DNA from: ChocPot-Mid sp043804925
Lineage (GTDB): Bacteria; Bacteroidota; Ignavibacteria; Kapaibacteriales; UBA2268
Assembly: GCA_043804925.1 (NCBI GenBank)
Contig: JAZDIP010000076.1
Coordinates: 1-57,921 of the forward strand
Reading direction: 5' to 3'
DNA: 57,921 bases
Shown here: piece by piece, positions 1 through 8,487 of the stretch
Position numbering within the stretch: the stretch's first letter is position 1
Layout: every line of letters begins with the position of its first letter
The notes under the pieces: generated by a model
What the model saw: the letters and a program-made list of their open reading frames with translations, nothing else
Database searches by the model: none
What the model was told of the DNA's origin: nothing
Made by a program: the position numbers and the translations under genes

Positions 1-822
1 CGGCAAGGTATAAATGATTGCCGAACCAATGGTGCCGGCTACACCGCCACTGAGCAAAGCATTGGGTTTCAGGCTTCCGTATTTCATGCGGATAAATTCC
101 ATAATTCCCGGAATTTCATGATCGAGCATTGGCTTTACAACAGAAAGTGTAATATCTCTTGTTCCGATTCCTGTTCCGCCGGTTGTAAATATTAAATCGT
201 ACTCATTTCGGACCGCTTCCTTAATTTGAGCAGTTAATTGAAGTTTATCGTCAGGAATTATTTGTTTATCTATTTCCAGTTTCCAGCTAAGTTTTTCAAA
301 AAAAGCCTGCAATCTTTCACAAATTAACGCTCCGCTTTTATCTTCGTAAATTCCTTTGCTTGCTCTGTCGCTTAAAGTTATCACTTTTGCTTTAAATATT
401 TTGGGTGAAAAAACAAGTTTATCGCCTGCCTTTAAAACTCCACCTTTTAATACGCGCATAAAAATTCCAACGCGAGGCATAACATAATGTCCGATTTCCT
501 TAAAAGTGGCATGAAAAGGTTTTCCTATCTGGGTAACTTCGAGCGTAAGCTCCTGATTGGCAAATCTATCAAAAGGATTTACCTTTTTATTATCTAAACC
601 TTCGATACGAATATTTTCAGCAAATTCGCCCGCTTCAGTATGGCGGGAAGAGGTAATTCTGATAAACGCGTCAATATGGCTTTGGTCGATAAGGCTCACA
701 GCTCTGGACGTATTGGAATGAACATCACCCAATACGCCATACTCATTGAGGATGATTTTATCCACCTCAAACTTTCTTCCTTTTTCCTTTGCCAAACTAA
801 CAGAAATTACGCTTATCTCCAT
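1..822 (-). CDS. MOSC domain - MogA/MoaB fusion protein (3' end outside window)
   Basis: This reading frame has no stop before the window edge, so the 3' end is missing; 274 residues are visible from ATG at 822. Residues 1-145 form a MOSC domain, ending in a YVMPRVGIF motif and a KGGVLKAGD strand. Residues 146-274 match the MogA/MoaB family, which adenylylates molybdopterin during molybdenum cofactor synthesis; the signature TTGGTGIGTRDIT is present. MOSC domains are sulfur-carrier or metal-sulfur domains related to the C-terminus of Moco sulfurase. The next gene upstream (856-1296) is a stand-alone MOSC paralog. Compared with it, this MOSC domain lacks both cysteines of the CHGDNC segment and reads GKPFHATF instead. 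The call as a fusion is solid; the exact substrate is unknown. Confidence 0.85.
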   Translation of the reverse strand, partial: MEISVISVSLAKEKGRKFEVDKIILNEYGVLGDVHSNTSRAVSLIDQSHIDAFIRITSSRHTEAGEFAENIRIEGLDNKKVNPFDRFANQELTLEVTQIGKPFHATFKEIGHYVMPRVGIFMRVLKGGVLKAGDKLVFSPKIFKAKVITLSDRASKGIYEDKSGALICERLQAFFEKLSWKLEIDKQIIPDDKLQLTAQIKEAVRNEYDLIFTTGGTGIGTRDITLSVVKPMLDHEIPGIMEFIRMKYGSLKPNALLSGGVAGTIGSAIIYTLP

Positions 823-855
823 TTAATACTTTCGTTTATAGGTTCAAAAAAACGG

Positions 856-1296
856 CTAATTGCTTTTTGGAAGATAGGTCATTGCATCACCCGCACGAAC
901 AATTCCTCCTTTTATTACTTTTGCGAAAATTCCTTCTTTAGGCATGACACATGAACCAACTTCACGAAAAATAGCACAATTATCACCATGACATTTTTTA
1001 CCGATTTGTGTAATTTCCAGTTCGGTTTCGCCAATTATTAAAATATCTCCCGGAACTGTTTTGTATAAAACTATCCCTTCTGTAGTAATATTCTCGGCAA
1101 ATTCGCCATAAGCAACCTCTCTGTTGGCAGCTTCTGCGAATTTCGCATTACTTTCTTTAGCCAAAAGGCTCACTTGCCTGTGCCATTTGCCTGCATGGGC
1201 ATCGTCTTTAACACCGGTAGATGTAAGCTCAATAAATTCTACAGGTACTTTAATGGTTCCTTTTTTTTCGGATATATTTACAGAAACAACTTGCAT
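856..1296 (-). CDS. MOSC domain-containing protein
   Basis: A 146-residue single-domain MOSC protein. It shows the family core: GEFAENITTEG, then an EITQIGKKCHGDNCAIF segment with two cysteines, then VMPKEGIFAKVIKGG. MOSC domains bind or transfer sulfur or molybdopterin-type cofactors. It lies 33 bp upstream of the MOSC-MogA fusion on the same strand and aligns with that protein's N-terminal half, so the two probably arose by duplication and may be co-transcribed. This copy keeps the cysteines that the fused copy has lost. No catalytic partner domain is present; the physiological role is inferred from the neighbour. Confidence 0.85.
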   Translation of the reverse strand: MQVVSVNISEKKGTIKVPVEFIELTSTGVKDDAHAGKWHRQVSLLAKESNAKFAEAANREVAYGEFAENITTEGIVLYKTVPGDILIIGETELEITQIGKKCHGDNCAIFREVGSCVMPKEGIFAKVIKGGIVRAGDAMTYLPKSN

Positions 1297-1335
1297 AATT
1301 ATGAATTATTAAAACGGCAAATTTATGAAAATCCT

Positions 1336-1761
1336 TTAAGCTTTCCTTGCAGGATGAATAAGTCGCATGAGAAAAGAAAATTTCACATCCGGTTTGTTAG
1401 CAAGTAGCAGAATTAAATTGATAAGCATAACGATTAAAATATTTAACCAATCGATAGGACGAGTGAATAAAAGAACAAGAATTATTGCAATGCTAAATCC
1501 TAAAAAAAGATAGGCACCGGTCTTTTTACCCAACCAAAGGAAAACAACAGAAATGTTTAACACAATGGCCGTTAGTATCAGGGATAAATAAACCACAATA
1601 AAAGGTGTTTTAAATAGGGTTTCCGATAAATAGACTTCGAGTCCAATTTTGATGTCTGAATAAAAAATGCCGGTATAAACGATAGCAACATTCAACAAAA
1701 ACGCAGAAATACTGAGTGCTATGAGCGTTGCTTTATAAATATAGTGCAGTTTATCAAACAT
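1336..1761 (-). CDS. Hypothetical four-helix membrane protein
   Basis: 141 residues, not recognised. Four hydrophobic stretches at about residues 12-33, 52-75, 81-100 and 103-125 predict an inner-membrane protein with a short basic tail (HPARKA). The ATG abuts the stop codon of the upstream gene at 1762 with no gap, so the two are almost certainly translated from one message. The MOSC genes follow 40 bp downstream. No motif suggests a function. Confidence 0.65.
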   Translation of the reverse strand: MFDKLHYIYKATLIALSISAFLLNVAIVYTGIFYSDIKIGLEVYLSETLFKTPFIVVYLSLILTAIVLNISVVFLWLGKKTGAYLFLGFSIAIILVLLFTRPIDWLNILIVMLINLILLLANKPDVKFSFLMRLIHPARKA

Positions 1762-2205
1762 TTACTTGTGCTTTTCGATGATATTAAAACTTCGGTTATA
1801 CAATACGATGAAAAATAGTGTAATGAGCAAACCGGGGAGTATCGATAATTTTGTGCTAATAAAAATTAGAGGCAATAATAGAATTACAAATTGAGAAATT
1901 GCATAATAATGCAATCCGATTTTATGCAGGTTCCACATTTTATAAATGCCTAACAAAGATACTGCATAGGCTAATGAACCAATCATAAAAAAGGTTTTGC
2001 CTGCATCTTTAATAAAATCGACCAGCATTTCCGGATAAACATCCTTCATTTCTGTTTCCAGAATATTTACAACAGCATCAAAACCAAAACTGATAACTAT
2101 ATAGGAGAATAATGACATCCCGGAGCCAATAAAACTCAAAACGGCAAGCACAGTTAATAATTGTGGACGAGTTTTTGGATTATTTGAGCCAGACAAAGCT
2201 TCCAT
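1762..2205 (-). CDS. Hypothetical four-helix membrane protein
   Basis: 147 residues with hydrophobic spans at about 19-42, 73-91, 97-115 and 119-138. It is probably the first gene of a minus-strand unit running through 1336-1761 and the MOSC genes. It resembles its downstream neighbour in size and topology but has no clear sequence motif. Function unknown. Confidence 0.65.
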   Translation of the reverse strand: MEALSGSNNPKTRPQLLTVLAVLSFIGSGMSLFSYIVISFGFDAVVNILETEMKDVYPEMLVDFIKDAGKTFFMIGSLAYAVSLLGIYKMWNLHKIGLHYYAISQFVILLLPLIFISTKLSILPGLLITLFFIVLYNRSFNIIEKHK

Positions 2206-2582
2206 GGCGATATTTTAAAGAATTATAAAACCAATTAATTTGCAAATCTATAAAATCTGGAAGATTGATGGTAAAATAAAAGTAGAATGAAATTATTTAA
2301 TGGGGTAAAATGTTAACCACCTATTTGAATCCTATGAACAATAAATTAGGTATAATGCAGTTTCTCCATGTTCAGATCTTCGAATTTTCGCTTAATTAGT
2401 CATTTATCCAAGTTTTGCATTTGATCCGAATTTAGAAGGTCTTTCAGAGGCGTAAGTGATATCAAATTCTTCTTATTTAGACTAACAAATATTTTTGCCT
2501 AATTTCCTAATGACCCAAGTTTTGCTTCTGATCCAAGTTTTGCTTCTGATCCGATATAAATATAAAACATAGCTATAACAAA
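2206..2582. other. Gap with no intact gene; possible decayed coding sequence
   Basis: No convincing ORF on either strand. The minus strand has a short readable stretch between stops that includes the peptide TPLKDLLNSDQMQNLDK, which looks protein-like but is interrupted on both sides. Three copies of an 18-bp unit lie inside the stretch. It may be an eroded gene; I could not identify it. Confidence 0.3.
2408..2550. repeat. 18-bp unit, three copies (two tandem)
   Basis: The unit CCAAGTTTTGCTTCTGAT occurs head to tail at 2515-2532 and 2533-2550. A copy with one mismatch lies at 2408-2425. All three are followed by CC. It is a simple local duplication in a non-coding gap. Confidence 0.8.
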
Positions 2583-2608
2583 AAACCCAAACTATATGGT
2601 TTGGGTTT
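2583..2608 (-). terminator. Rho-independent terminator of tRNA-Asn
   Basis: A perfect 10-bp inverted repeat (AAACCCAAAC / GTTTGGGTTT) with a 6-nt loop. On the minus strand it is followed by a T-tract (A-run at 2580-2585 on the plus strand). It sits 10 nt past the 3' end of the tRNA gene. Confidence 0.85.
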
Positions 2609-2618
2609 AATTTCTGGG

Positions 2619-2692
2619 CTCCTCTTCTAGGACTTGAACCTAGGACCCTCTGATTAACAGTCAGATGCTCTAACCAGCTGAGCTACTCAGGA
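2619..2692 (-). tRNA. tRNA-Asn (GTT), with mismatched acceptor stem
   Basis: The minus strand folds as a tRNA. It has a 4-bp D stem (GCTC/GAGC), a 5-bp anticodon stem (TCTGA/TCAGA) with loop CTGTTAA and anticodon GTT, a 5-nt variable loop, and a T arm CTAGG-TTCAAGT-CCTAG. The discriminator is G73, as expected for Asn. CCA is not encoded; CCC follows. The acceptor strands are TCCTGAG and AAGAGGA, so only pairs 1-4 form; positions 5-68, 6-67 and 7-66 are G-G, A-A and G-A. All other arms are perfect. It may be functional with a weakened stem, or a gene in early decay. Confidence 0.85.
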
Positions 2693-2937
2693 TTGTATTT
2701 TTAAAGAATACAAAAATATGAATTTCATTTGAAATACAAAAATATTTTCTTGTATGATTATTTTTCCAAATAGATTTTGTTTGATATTTGCCAATCCCTT
2801 TTCTATGAGAAATATAATAAGATTGAACAAACAGACTATCATCGTTACAAAATAATCTCGGACGAAATTGTAAATTATTCGATTAATCCCTAAGTTTTCT
2901 TATTTTTGTTAAATTTGTTATCAATTAATTTTAAAAT

Positions 2938-4191
2938 ATGATACAATCAGTCAAAGGAACAAAAGATTTATTACCCGATAAAATCGGATTATGGCATTTT
3001 ATCGAGAAAATATTTTCCGATGTATCGTCTAAATACAATTATCAGGAATTAAGAACACCCATATTTGAAAAGACAGAAGTTTTTTCAAGAAGTATAGGCG
3101 AGACAACAGATATTGTGAACAAAGAGATGTACACATTTACCGATAAAAGCGGTGAATCCCTAACCTTGAAACCCGAAGGAACGGCGGCATTGGTGAGGGC
3201 TGTGATTCAAAATTCTTTGTTGCAAAGCTCTGCTTCGTTAAGATTGTGGTATTTCGGACCATTTTTCAGGCATGAAAGACCACAGAAAGGGAGATTCAGG
3301 CAATTCCATCAATATGGTGCCGAGTGCATCGGCTCGGACAATCCCGAAAGTGATGCAGAAATTATTTTTCTGGCAAACGACATAATACAATCAGCAGGAA
3401 TTAGTGATTATAGATTGCTACTGAACAGCTTAGGAACAAATGATACAAGATTGAAGTACAAGCATGCATTGACAGATTATCTTCATGACTTCAAAGACAA
3501 ACTTTCCGAGGATAGCAGAAACAGGTTTGAGAACAATCCATTGCGTATTTTGGATTCTAAAGCTCCAAACGATATTGAACTGTTAAATAATGCCCCTGTT
3601 ATTCTTGACTATTTAGATTCGGAAAGCTCCGAACATTTTGAAAAGGTCAGGGAATTGTTGAATATTTCCGATATTAAAGTAGAAATTCAACCTCAACTTG
3701 TTCGGGGTCTCGATTATTACTGTCAAACTGTTTTTGAATTTCAAAGCTCTGCTTTAGGGTCACAAGATTCAATAGGAGGTGGAGGTAGGTATGATGGCTT
3801 ATTCGAACAATTCGGATTTAAGCAAAAAGTACCCGCAATTGGTTTTGCGATGGGTGTCGAAAGATTGTTGTTAATTTTGGAAGAATCAAACAAACTTCTT
3901 AATATCAATAAGATACCTGATGTTTATTTGATTTTAACAGAGCAATCGCTTTCGAAAAAGATGCTGGAGATTGCTCAGGTAATCCGAAATAAAGAATGTA
4001 TTGTTACTTATGATTTATTGCAACGTTCGGTAAAGGCACAATTACGTGAAGCTAACAAGCTAAATTGCAAATTCACAATAATTCTTGGGGAAAATGAATT
4101 AAACAAAGGAAAAGTTTTGGTTAAAAATATGGACAATGGGGAAGAGGCAGAGATAGACTTAAGTAAAATAAAAGACTTGAATTTTAGTTAA
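2938..4191 (+). CDS. hisS: Histidyl-tRNA synthetase
   Basis: Class II aminoacyl-tRNA synthetase that charges tRNA-His in the cytoplasm. 417 residues, the normal length. Visible motifs: N-terminal GTKDLLPD (7-14), motif 2 FRHERPQKGRFRQF (110-123), the histidine-specific RGLDYY (256-261), GGGGRYDG (280-287), and motif 3 GFAMGVERLL (302-311). The C-terminal 90 residues form the anticodon-binding domain. No Shine-Dalgarno is apparent before the ATG. An AT-rich stretch upstream includes TATTTTTG (2901-2908), which matches the TAnnTTTG minus-7 box used in Bacteroidota, but I see no well-spaced minus-33 element. Confidence 0.97.
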   Translation: MIQSVKGTKDLLPDKIGLWHFIEKIFSDVSSKYNYQELRTPIFEKTEVFSRSIGETTDIVNKEMYTFTDKSGESLTLKPEGTAALVRAVIQNSLLQSSASLRLWYFGPFFRHERPQKGRFRQFHQYGAECIGSDNPESDAEIIFLANDIIQSAGISDYRLLLNSLGTNDTRLKYKHALTDYLHDFKDKLSEDSRNRFENNPLRILDSKAPNDIELLNNAPVILDYLDSESSEHFEKVRELLNISDIKVEIQPQLVRGLDYYCQTVFEFQSSALGSQDSIGGGGRYDGLFEQFGFKQKVPAIGFAMGVERLLLILEESNKLLNINKIPDVYLILTEQSLSKKMLEIAQVIRNKECIVTYDLLQRSVKAQLREANKLNCKFTIILGENELNKGKVLVKNMDNGEEAEIDLSKIKDLNFS

Positions 4192-4348
4192 AATCTTTGA
4201 ACTTTAATAAGTTTAATAAGGAATTGTTATTCGGAATGGAACAAAGTGCGTTGAAGAATCCATTAACCTTATAAATACCGGATTCTTCATTTCACACAGA
4301 AAGATAATACAAAAGTTCGATAAATATAATAAGTGGTTATATTGGTAT

Positions 4349-5596
4349 ATGATGTTTAAACGTAAATTCTCGGATGTATTTTATCAATATTCGCTATCAA
4401 AATGGCAAATAAAACTTGTCTTTGTATTGGCAGGTTTTGGTATATTGGTAGCGGTAGTTTGGTACACCCAAAGTTTACTTAATGAACTTACAATACGAGA
4501 ACAACAGACAATCAAATTATATGCAGACATATACAGAAGGACTTTGGAACCAAATGCCGATATGGAAGAAATTGGTTTTTTGTTCAATAAAATAACACCA
4601 ACAATAACCTTCCCGATGATTATCACAGATAAAAATGACCTTCCAAATAAACCATTTATCGTGAATACCAAAAATGTTTTTATTGATACAACATTAAATT
4701 TGGTAGAGCAGGAGAAATATCTAATTAATCTAATTAGAGAAATGGGCAAGGAATATCCCCCTTTACTTGTTCGGGAAAGCTCAGGGAAAATTCTTCAAAA
4801 ATTCTATTATACAAATTCATCTTTAATAAGCAGATTAAAATATTTTCCCATGGTGGAGATTATTATCATATCGGTATTTATTTTAATCGGCTATATAGCT
4901 TTCAGCAACATCAGGAGAAATGAAGAATCAAAAGTCTGGATTGGTATGTCAAAGGAAGCTGCTCATCAATTGGGTACACCTCTATCCTCTCTGCTCGCAT
5001 GGTTGGAAATAATAAGGTTGAATAAAGCCAATCCTGATATGGTAACAGAAACTGTTAATGAAATGGAGAATGACATTAACCGTTTAAACACAATTGCTAC
5101 AAGGTTTTCAAAGATTGGCTCTCAACCTGAGAAAAAGGTTGAAAATTTGTATGTTATAATCGAAACAGTCTGTCAGTATTTCGAAAAAAGATTACCGCAT
5201 CTTGGAAGAAAAGTTAAAATTTCGAGAAGTTTAGACAGACACATTTTTGCGGAAATAAATGTTGATTTGTTTCAGTGGGTAATTGAAAACCTCTTGAAAA
5301 ATGCTGCAGAAGCCATTGAGAACAAGCATGGAACCGTCATAATCATTATGAAGGATACCGATGAGAAAATTATTTCGATAACAGTGTCTGATACCGGAAA
5401 GGGTATGTCAAAAAAGCAGAGAAGGCAGGTTTTCTTCCCCGGTTATACAACAAAAAAACGTGGATGGGGTTTGGGATTAAGTCTTTGCAAGAGAATTATC
5501 GAAGAGTATCATAATGGTAAAATCTATGTAAAGGACAGTCTCCCCGGGAAAGGTAGTACATTTGCTATTGAATTACAAAAAATGGAAGAGGTTTAA
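4349..5596 (+). CDS. Membrane sensor histidine kinase (orphan)
   Basis: 415 residues. Membrane helices at about 22-43 and 168-187 enclose a roughly 125-residue periplasmic sensor region of unknown ligand. The cytoplasmic part has an H-box with His206 in AAHQLGTPLSSLLAWLEI, a variant of the usual HELRTP. An ATPase domain follows, with N-box NLLKNAAEAI (about 314-323), DTGKGM (348-353) and the glycine lid WGLGLSLCKRI (373-383). These define a histidine protein kinase of a two-component system. No response regulator lies nearby, so its partner is elsewhere. hisS is upstream with a 157-bp gap that contains TTTAATAAG-type repeats. Confidence 0.9.
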   Translation: MMFKRKFSDVFYQYSLSKWQIKLVFVLAGFGILVAVVWYTQSLLNELTIREQQTIKLYADIYRRTLEPNADMEEIGFLFNKITPTITFPMIITDKNDLPNKPFIVNTKNVFIDTTLNLVEQEKYLINLIREMGKEYPPLLVRESSGKILQKFYYTNSSLISRLKYFPMVEIIIISVFILIGYIAFSNIRRNEESKVWIGMSKEAAHQLGTPLSSLLAWLEIIRLNKANPDMVTETVNEMENDINRLNTIATRFSKIGSQPEKKVENLYVIIETVCQYFEKRLPHLGRKVKISRSLDRHIFAEINVDLFQWVIENLLKNAAEAIENKHGTVIIIMKDTDEKIISITVSDTGKGMSKKQRRQVFFPGYTTKKRGWGLGLSLCKRIIEEYHNGKIYVKDSLPGKGSTFAIELQKMEEV

Positions 5597-5694
5597 TGAG
5601 AAATTTGACAGCTTACCCGGCTCTCAGGAATATTTAATTAAGTTTCAGAGATGGATCACCAATCTTTCTGTAATATTAATGTATAAAGATATTG

Positions 5695-6213
5695 TTAATT
5701 ATTCGTTACGTCCCTCCATTGCTGTATTTTCCACGGAGCGTCTTCAGATGATTTTATCAGAGTAAAACTTGCTTTTCCCTGCAATTTGAATCTGTCATCT
5801 GCATTGAAAACCACATCGAGTGCAAAACTTCTCGAAATAATCAATTTCAAGCTGTCTTTTATCATCAGGTTGATTTCATTCCAAACCAATTCAAGCCGTT
5901 GTGTAGCATTGAATAAACGATAAGTAGTTATCATATCAATATCTCTTCCCCATGATTCGTCAATAACGGGTTCCCTGTCATAATTTCTATAGATAAATGT
6001 AAAATCCTCAGCAAGAAGTTTTCCGTAAACTACAGTATCTTTCATCTTGTAGGCATAACTGAAATTAGCAAACAATCCATCAATAGTTGTTTGGTCTCCT
6101 AATATTCCTTCACCTTCCGAATAATCAGCCAATTTCGGGGCAAACGGATTCGTGCATGCTGTAAAGAACAACATCATTGTAAATAATAATTTAAATATTA
6201 TGTTAATTTTCAC
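5695..6213 (-). CDS. Lipoprotein, probable NTF2/SnoaL-like fold
   Basis: 172 residues. A signal peptide ends in a lipobox (FFTAC, Cys20), predicting lipid anchoring. The mature part begins with an acidic linker. Its pattern of helix plus repeated strands (DGLFANFSYAYKMKDTVVYGKLLAEDFTF, ending in WKIQQWRDV) is reminiscent of small NTF2-like proteins; that fold is an inference from pattern only. It converges with the histidine kinase gene, leaving a 98-bp gap with no obvious terminator. Confidence 0.7.
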   Translation of the reverse strand: MKINIIFKLLFTMMLFFTACTNPFAPKLADYSEGEGILGDQTTIDGLFANFSYAYKMKDTVVYGKLLAEDFTFIYRNYDREPVIDESWGRDIDMITTYRLFNATQRLELVWNEINLMIKDSLKLIISRSFALDVVFNADDRFKLQGKASFTLIKSSEDAPWKIQQWRDVTNN

Positions 6214-6326
6214 AACTGCAAATAATTCTGATACAAAAAGACTTTCAATACAAATTTAACTGATTTTTCTAATACTAAAAATTTATTTGTGAAAACCTGT
6301 CATAATAATATTTTTATTCAAAAATT

Positions 6327-7196
6327 TTATTTGACCTTATCTGTTTTGGCAGATGATATTAATAAATCAAACCATAACGACAAAGATTTGGGTGTTTTCA
6401 TCATTCTATTGCCACCGGGAGGTCCTCCCATACCTCCACCGCTAAATCCACCTCCGGGTGGTGGTCCGCCAAATCCGCCACCCATACCACCTCCGGGCGG
6501 AGGCATTTCACCTTCTCCACCTATTTCTCCTCCTTCATGTGGTTTTCCTTCCATCCCTTCTTTATTAAGCACAATTGTTTCCAAGCAAATACTTATCGTT
6601 TTTCCGGTATCAGCAGAGATTGAAAAATCATCTCTTTTGTCTGCGTTAAGAAGTACTTTCATCTCATAAAATAAAATCTCATTTTTTAAATCAAGAAAAA
6701 TTTCTATTGCCTTATTTTCTTTTAAATCAATAATTCTACTCTGACTTTTATCTGGTCCGATTATTTCTGCTTTTCCAAGTTTAGATTTAATTTTATCAAG
6801 ATTAATCTCGGATGGTTTACCCATTTCATTTCTTTCTCTTATCCCTTTTTTATTCATTTCCAATGGTTCGGTACGGAGCGGAAAATGTATAGCATTATTT
6901 TTGTTTTTTTCATTCTTTGAATCAAACCAAACAATCAAGCCATTCATCAATACTTGATTAATTATATCTTTTTCCTGTGTTATAAGACATAAATACAAAT
7001 ACTTTTCGTTATTTAGTACTCCGATTGAGATATTTTCATTTTGAATTGCGATTAAATTTTCTCCCCAATCATTTGTATTCCCATCAATAACAATTGGTTC
7101 TTCTAGCCATGTACTCTGTATTTTTAAAGTTGAACAATTTGTCAGGAATAAAATAGATAAAGTAAACAATGCCAATGTAAATCTAAAATTTTTCAT
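6327..7196 (-). CDS. Lipoprotein with CBM9/DOMON-like domain and Pro-Gly-rich tail
   Basis: 289 residues with a lipoprotein signal (FLTNC, Cys21). Residues 30-100 contain EPIVIDGNTNDWGENL and a run of strands typical of carbohydrate-binding family 9-like domains found on secreted proteins. Residues 100-210 are a second charged beta-rich part. Residues about 215-265 are very rich in Gly and Pro, with blocks such as MPPPGGGMGGGFGGPPPGGG, followed by a short conserved-looking end. The tail may be a flexible or adhesive linker at the cell surface. Function not established. Confidence 0.7.
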   Translation of the reverse strand: MKNFRFTLALFTLSILFLTNCSTLKIQSTWLEEPIVIDGNTNDWGENLIAIQNENISIGVLNNEKYLYLCLITQEKDIINQVLMNGLIVWFDSKNEKNKNNAIHFPLRTEPLEMNKKGIRERNEMGKPSEINLDKIKSKLGKAEIIGPDKSQSRIIDLKENKAIEIFLDLKNEILFYEMKVLLNADKRDDFSISADTGKTISICLETIVLNKEGMEGKPHEGGEIGGEGEMPPPGGGMGGGFGGPPPGGGFSGGGMGGPPGGNRMMKTPKSLSLWFDLLISSAKTDKVK

Positions 7197-7525
7197 TTTT
7201 TTTTTAAATGTTGTTACAAATACTTTATATTTTTAGACTATGTAATAGAACAAAAGGTTTAATTTGTTCATTGTAATTCATCTGAAGCGGGAAGCATCGG
7301 GTAATTAAGGAACAAACGGTTCCGTGCAGGAGGATATTCCCAGCATGGTAATAAACAATAGTAATATTTTTAATGAATTTTTCACATTTTTTTCTTTTAA
7401 AGTAAATCAGACATGCAAATTTAATTTATTTTTCGTTTAAATTTGATTATTTTTGTACAGCTAAAATCAATATTGGAATTTTTATGTACTAATAATATTT
7501 TTACAATAATACTTCGAGGTTTAAA
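7197..7525. other. Gap holding one mini lipoprotein-like ORF
   Basis: The 329-bp gap between two divergently transcribed lipoprotein genes contains only the 26-codon ORF at 7305-7385 (separate entry). TATTTTTG at 7448-7455 matches the TAnnTTTG type of minus-7 box and is suitably placed for the plus-strand gene at 7526, but no matching upstream box is evident. Confidence 0.4.
7305..7385 (-). CDS. Possible 26-residue mini lipoprotein or gene remnant
   Basis: A GTG-initiated frame of 26 codons encodes a basic start, a hydrophobic core and a lipobox (GISSC), then only TEPFVP before TAA. That is a complete lipoprotein signal with almost no mature part. The post-cysteine residues resemble the start of the mature lipoprotein encoded at 5695 (TNPFAP). 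It could be an entericidin-like peptide or the 5' remnant of a deleted lipoprotein gene. No ATG is available in frame. Confidence 0.35.
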   Translation of the reverse strand: MKNSLKILLLFITMLGISSCTEPFVP

Positions 7526-8269
7526 ATGAAACAATCAAAGAACATATTTTGGGTATTGGTAATAACTTTATCTGTTATCCTTATCTCTTGCAGCGAGGAT
7601 TCCAATACCAATCCCCCGGTAGGTACGGATTATTCTTCTTACTATCCACTGACAGTTGGTTCATGGTGGGTCATGGAAGAATGGAGAACCGACGAGAATT
7701 TTGTTGCAGATTCACTATTATCCAGGGATTCGACTGTTATTGTCTCTGAAGAAATGATAGAAGGAAAAAATGCGAAAGTAAAAATCTCATTTAATACTTT
7801 TACCGGTGAACCCTACGATACTTCTTATGAGTACTTTGAAAACAATTCTGTTTATAAGTGGGGCCAATTAAATCCATTTTCAGAAGAAGAGGGGTGGCAG
7901 GAACAAGGTAATTTTACTAAAGATAAAATCACAGTAGTAGATACAAATGTAACAGATGCTAATTTTATGGGTCTTTATCTTTTTAGTGGAACATTAAAAC
8001 TCAATATCAACAAAGGTACAAATTCTACGGTTTCTTTAAAAAATACCGACTATTCAGCATTAACTTTTAACCAGGTACTTGTAATGGAGGGAGACATGAC
8101 AATACCGTTTCAAGGTACTACATCCTTTTCAATGAATAAGAACGGAACAATGTATTTTGTTAACAATATAGGAATGTCTCAGTTACTTTCAACTACTAAT
8201 ACAACTGTTATGGATTCGGAGGAATCAGAATATTCAAAGCAAATTTTAGTTGATTGGGATATCAAATGA
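7526..8269 (+). CDS. Lipoprotein of the PLxxGxxW family
   Basis: 247 residues with a lipoprotein signal (LISCS, Cys22). The mature protein starts with an Asn/Pro linker followed by YYPLTVGSWWVMEEW, then alternating strands. The motif of a hydrophobic residue, P, L, two residues, G, then W/YW is shared with the lipoproteins at 31712 (YFPSTPGSWW) and 50458 (LIPLKVGNYW), so the window has three paralogs. No enzymatic motif is seen. A strong terminator follows at 8338. Confidence 0.75.
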   Translation: MKQSKNIFWVLVITLSVILISCSEDSNTNPPVGTDYSSYYPLTVGSWWVMEEWRTDENFVADSLLSRDSTVIVSEEMIEGKNAKVKISFNTFTGEPYDTSYEYFENNSVYKWGQLNPFSEEEGWQEQGNFTKDKITVVDTNVTDANFMGLYLFSGTLKLNINKGTNSTVSLKNTDYSALTFNQVLVMEGDMTIPFQGTTSFSMNKNGTMYFVNNIGMSQLLSTTNTTVMDSEESEYSKQILVDWDIK

Positions 8270-8337
8270 GTACTAACTATCAATAATTTCAATGGATTGT
8301 CTTTTTTTTGGGAATTAGTTTTTTTTTCTTGTAATTT

Positions 8338-8361
8338 AGCCGGATGAAAATCCGGCTTTTT
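8338..8361 (+). terminator. Rho-independent terminator
   Basis: Perfect 8-bp stem AGCCGGAT / ATCCGGCT with a GAAA tetraloop followed by a T-run. It lies 69 bp after the stop of the lipoprotein gene at 7526. Confidence 0.9.
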
Positions 8362-8487
8362 GGTATGGATATTGATGGAATCAAATTTACAATTTGGAGA
8401 AATGAAAAATGATTTACTTATTTTGTTTAAAATAGTTTTTAGTTTACGTTAAAATAATATGTATTTTAGTAATTATTGAAAATAATA

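Noticed and set aside
640..954. Plus-strand ORF of 104 codons
   Set aside because: It lies antisense to the MOSC-MogA fusion and the end of the MOSC gene and has no recognisable protein character.
4384..4749. Minus-strand ORF of 121 codons
   Set aside because: Fully inside the histidine kinase gene on the other strand, with no domain.
6289..6669. Plus-strand proline-rich ORF
   Set aside because: It is the antisense reading of the Pro-Gly codons of the lipoprotein at 6327-7196; GGN and CCN codons complement each other.
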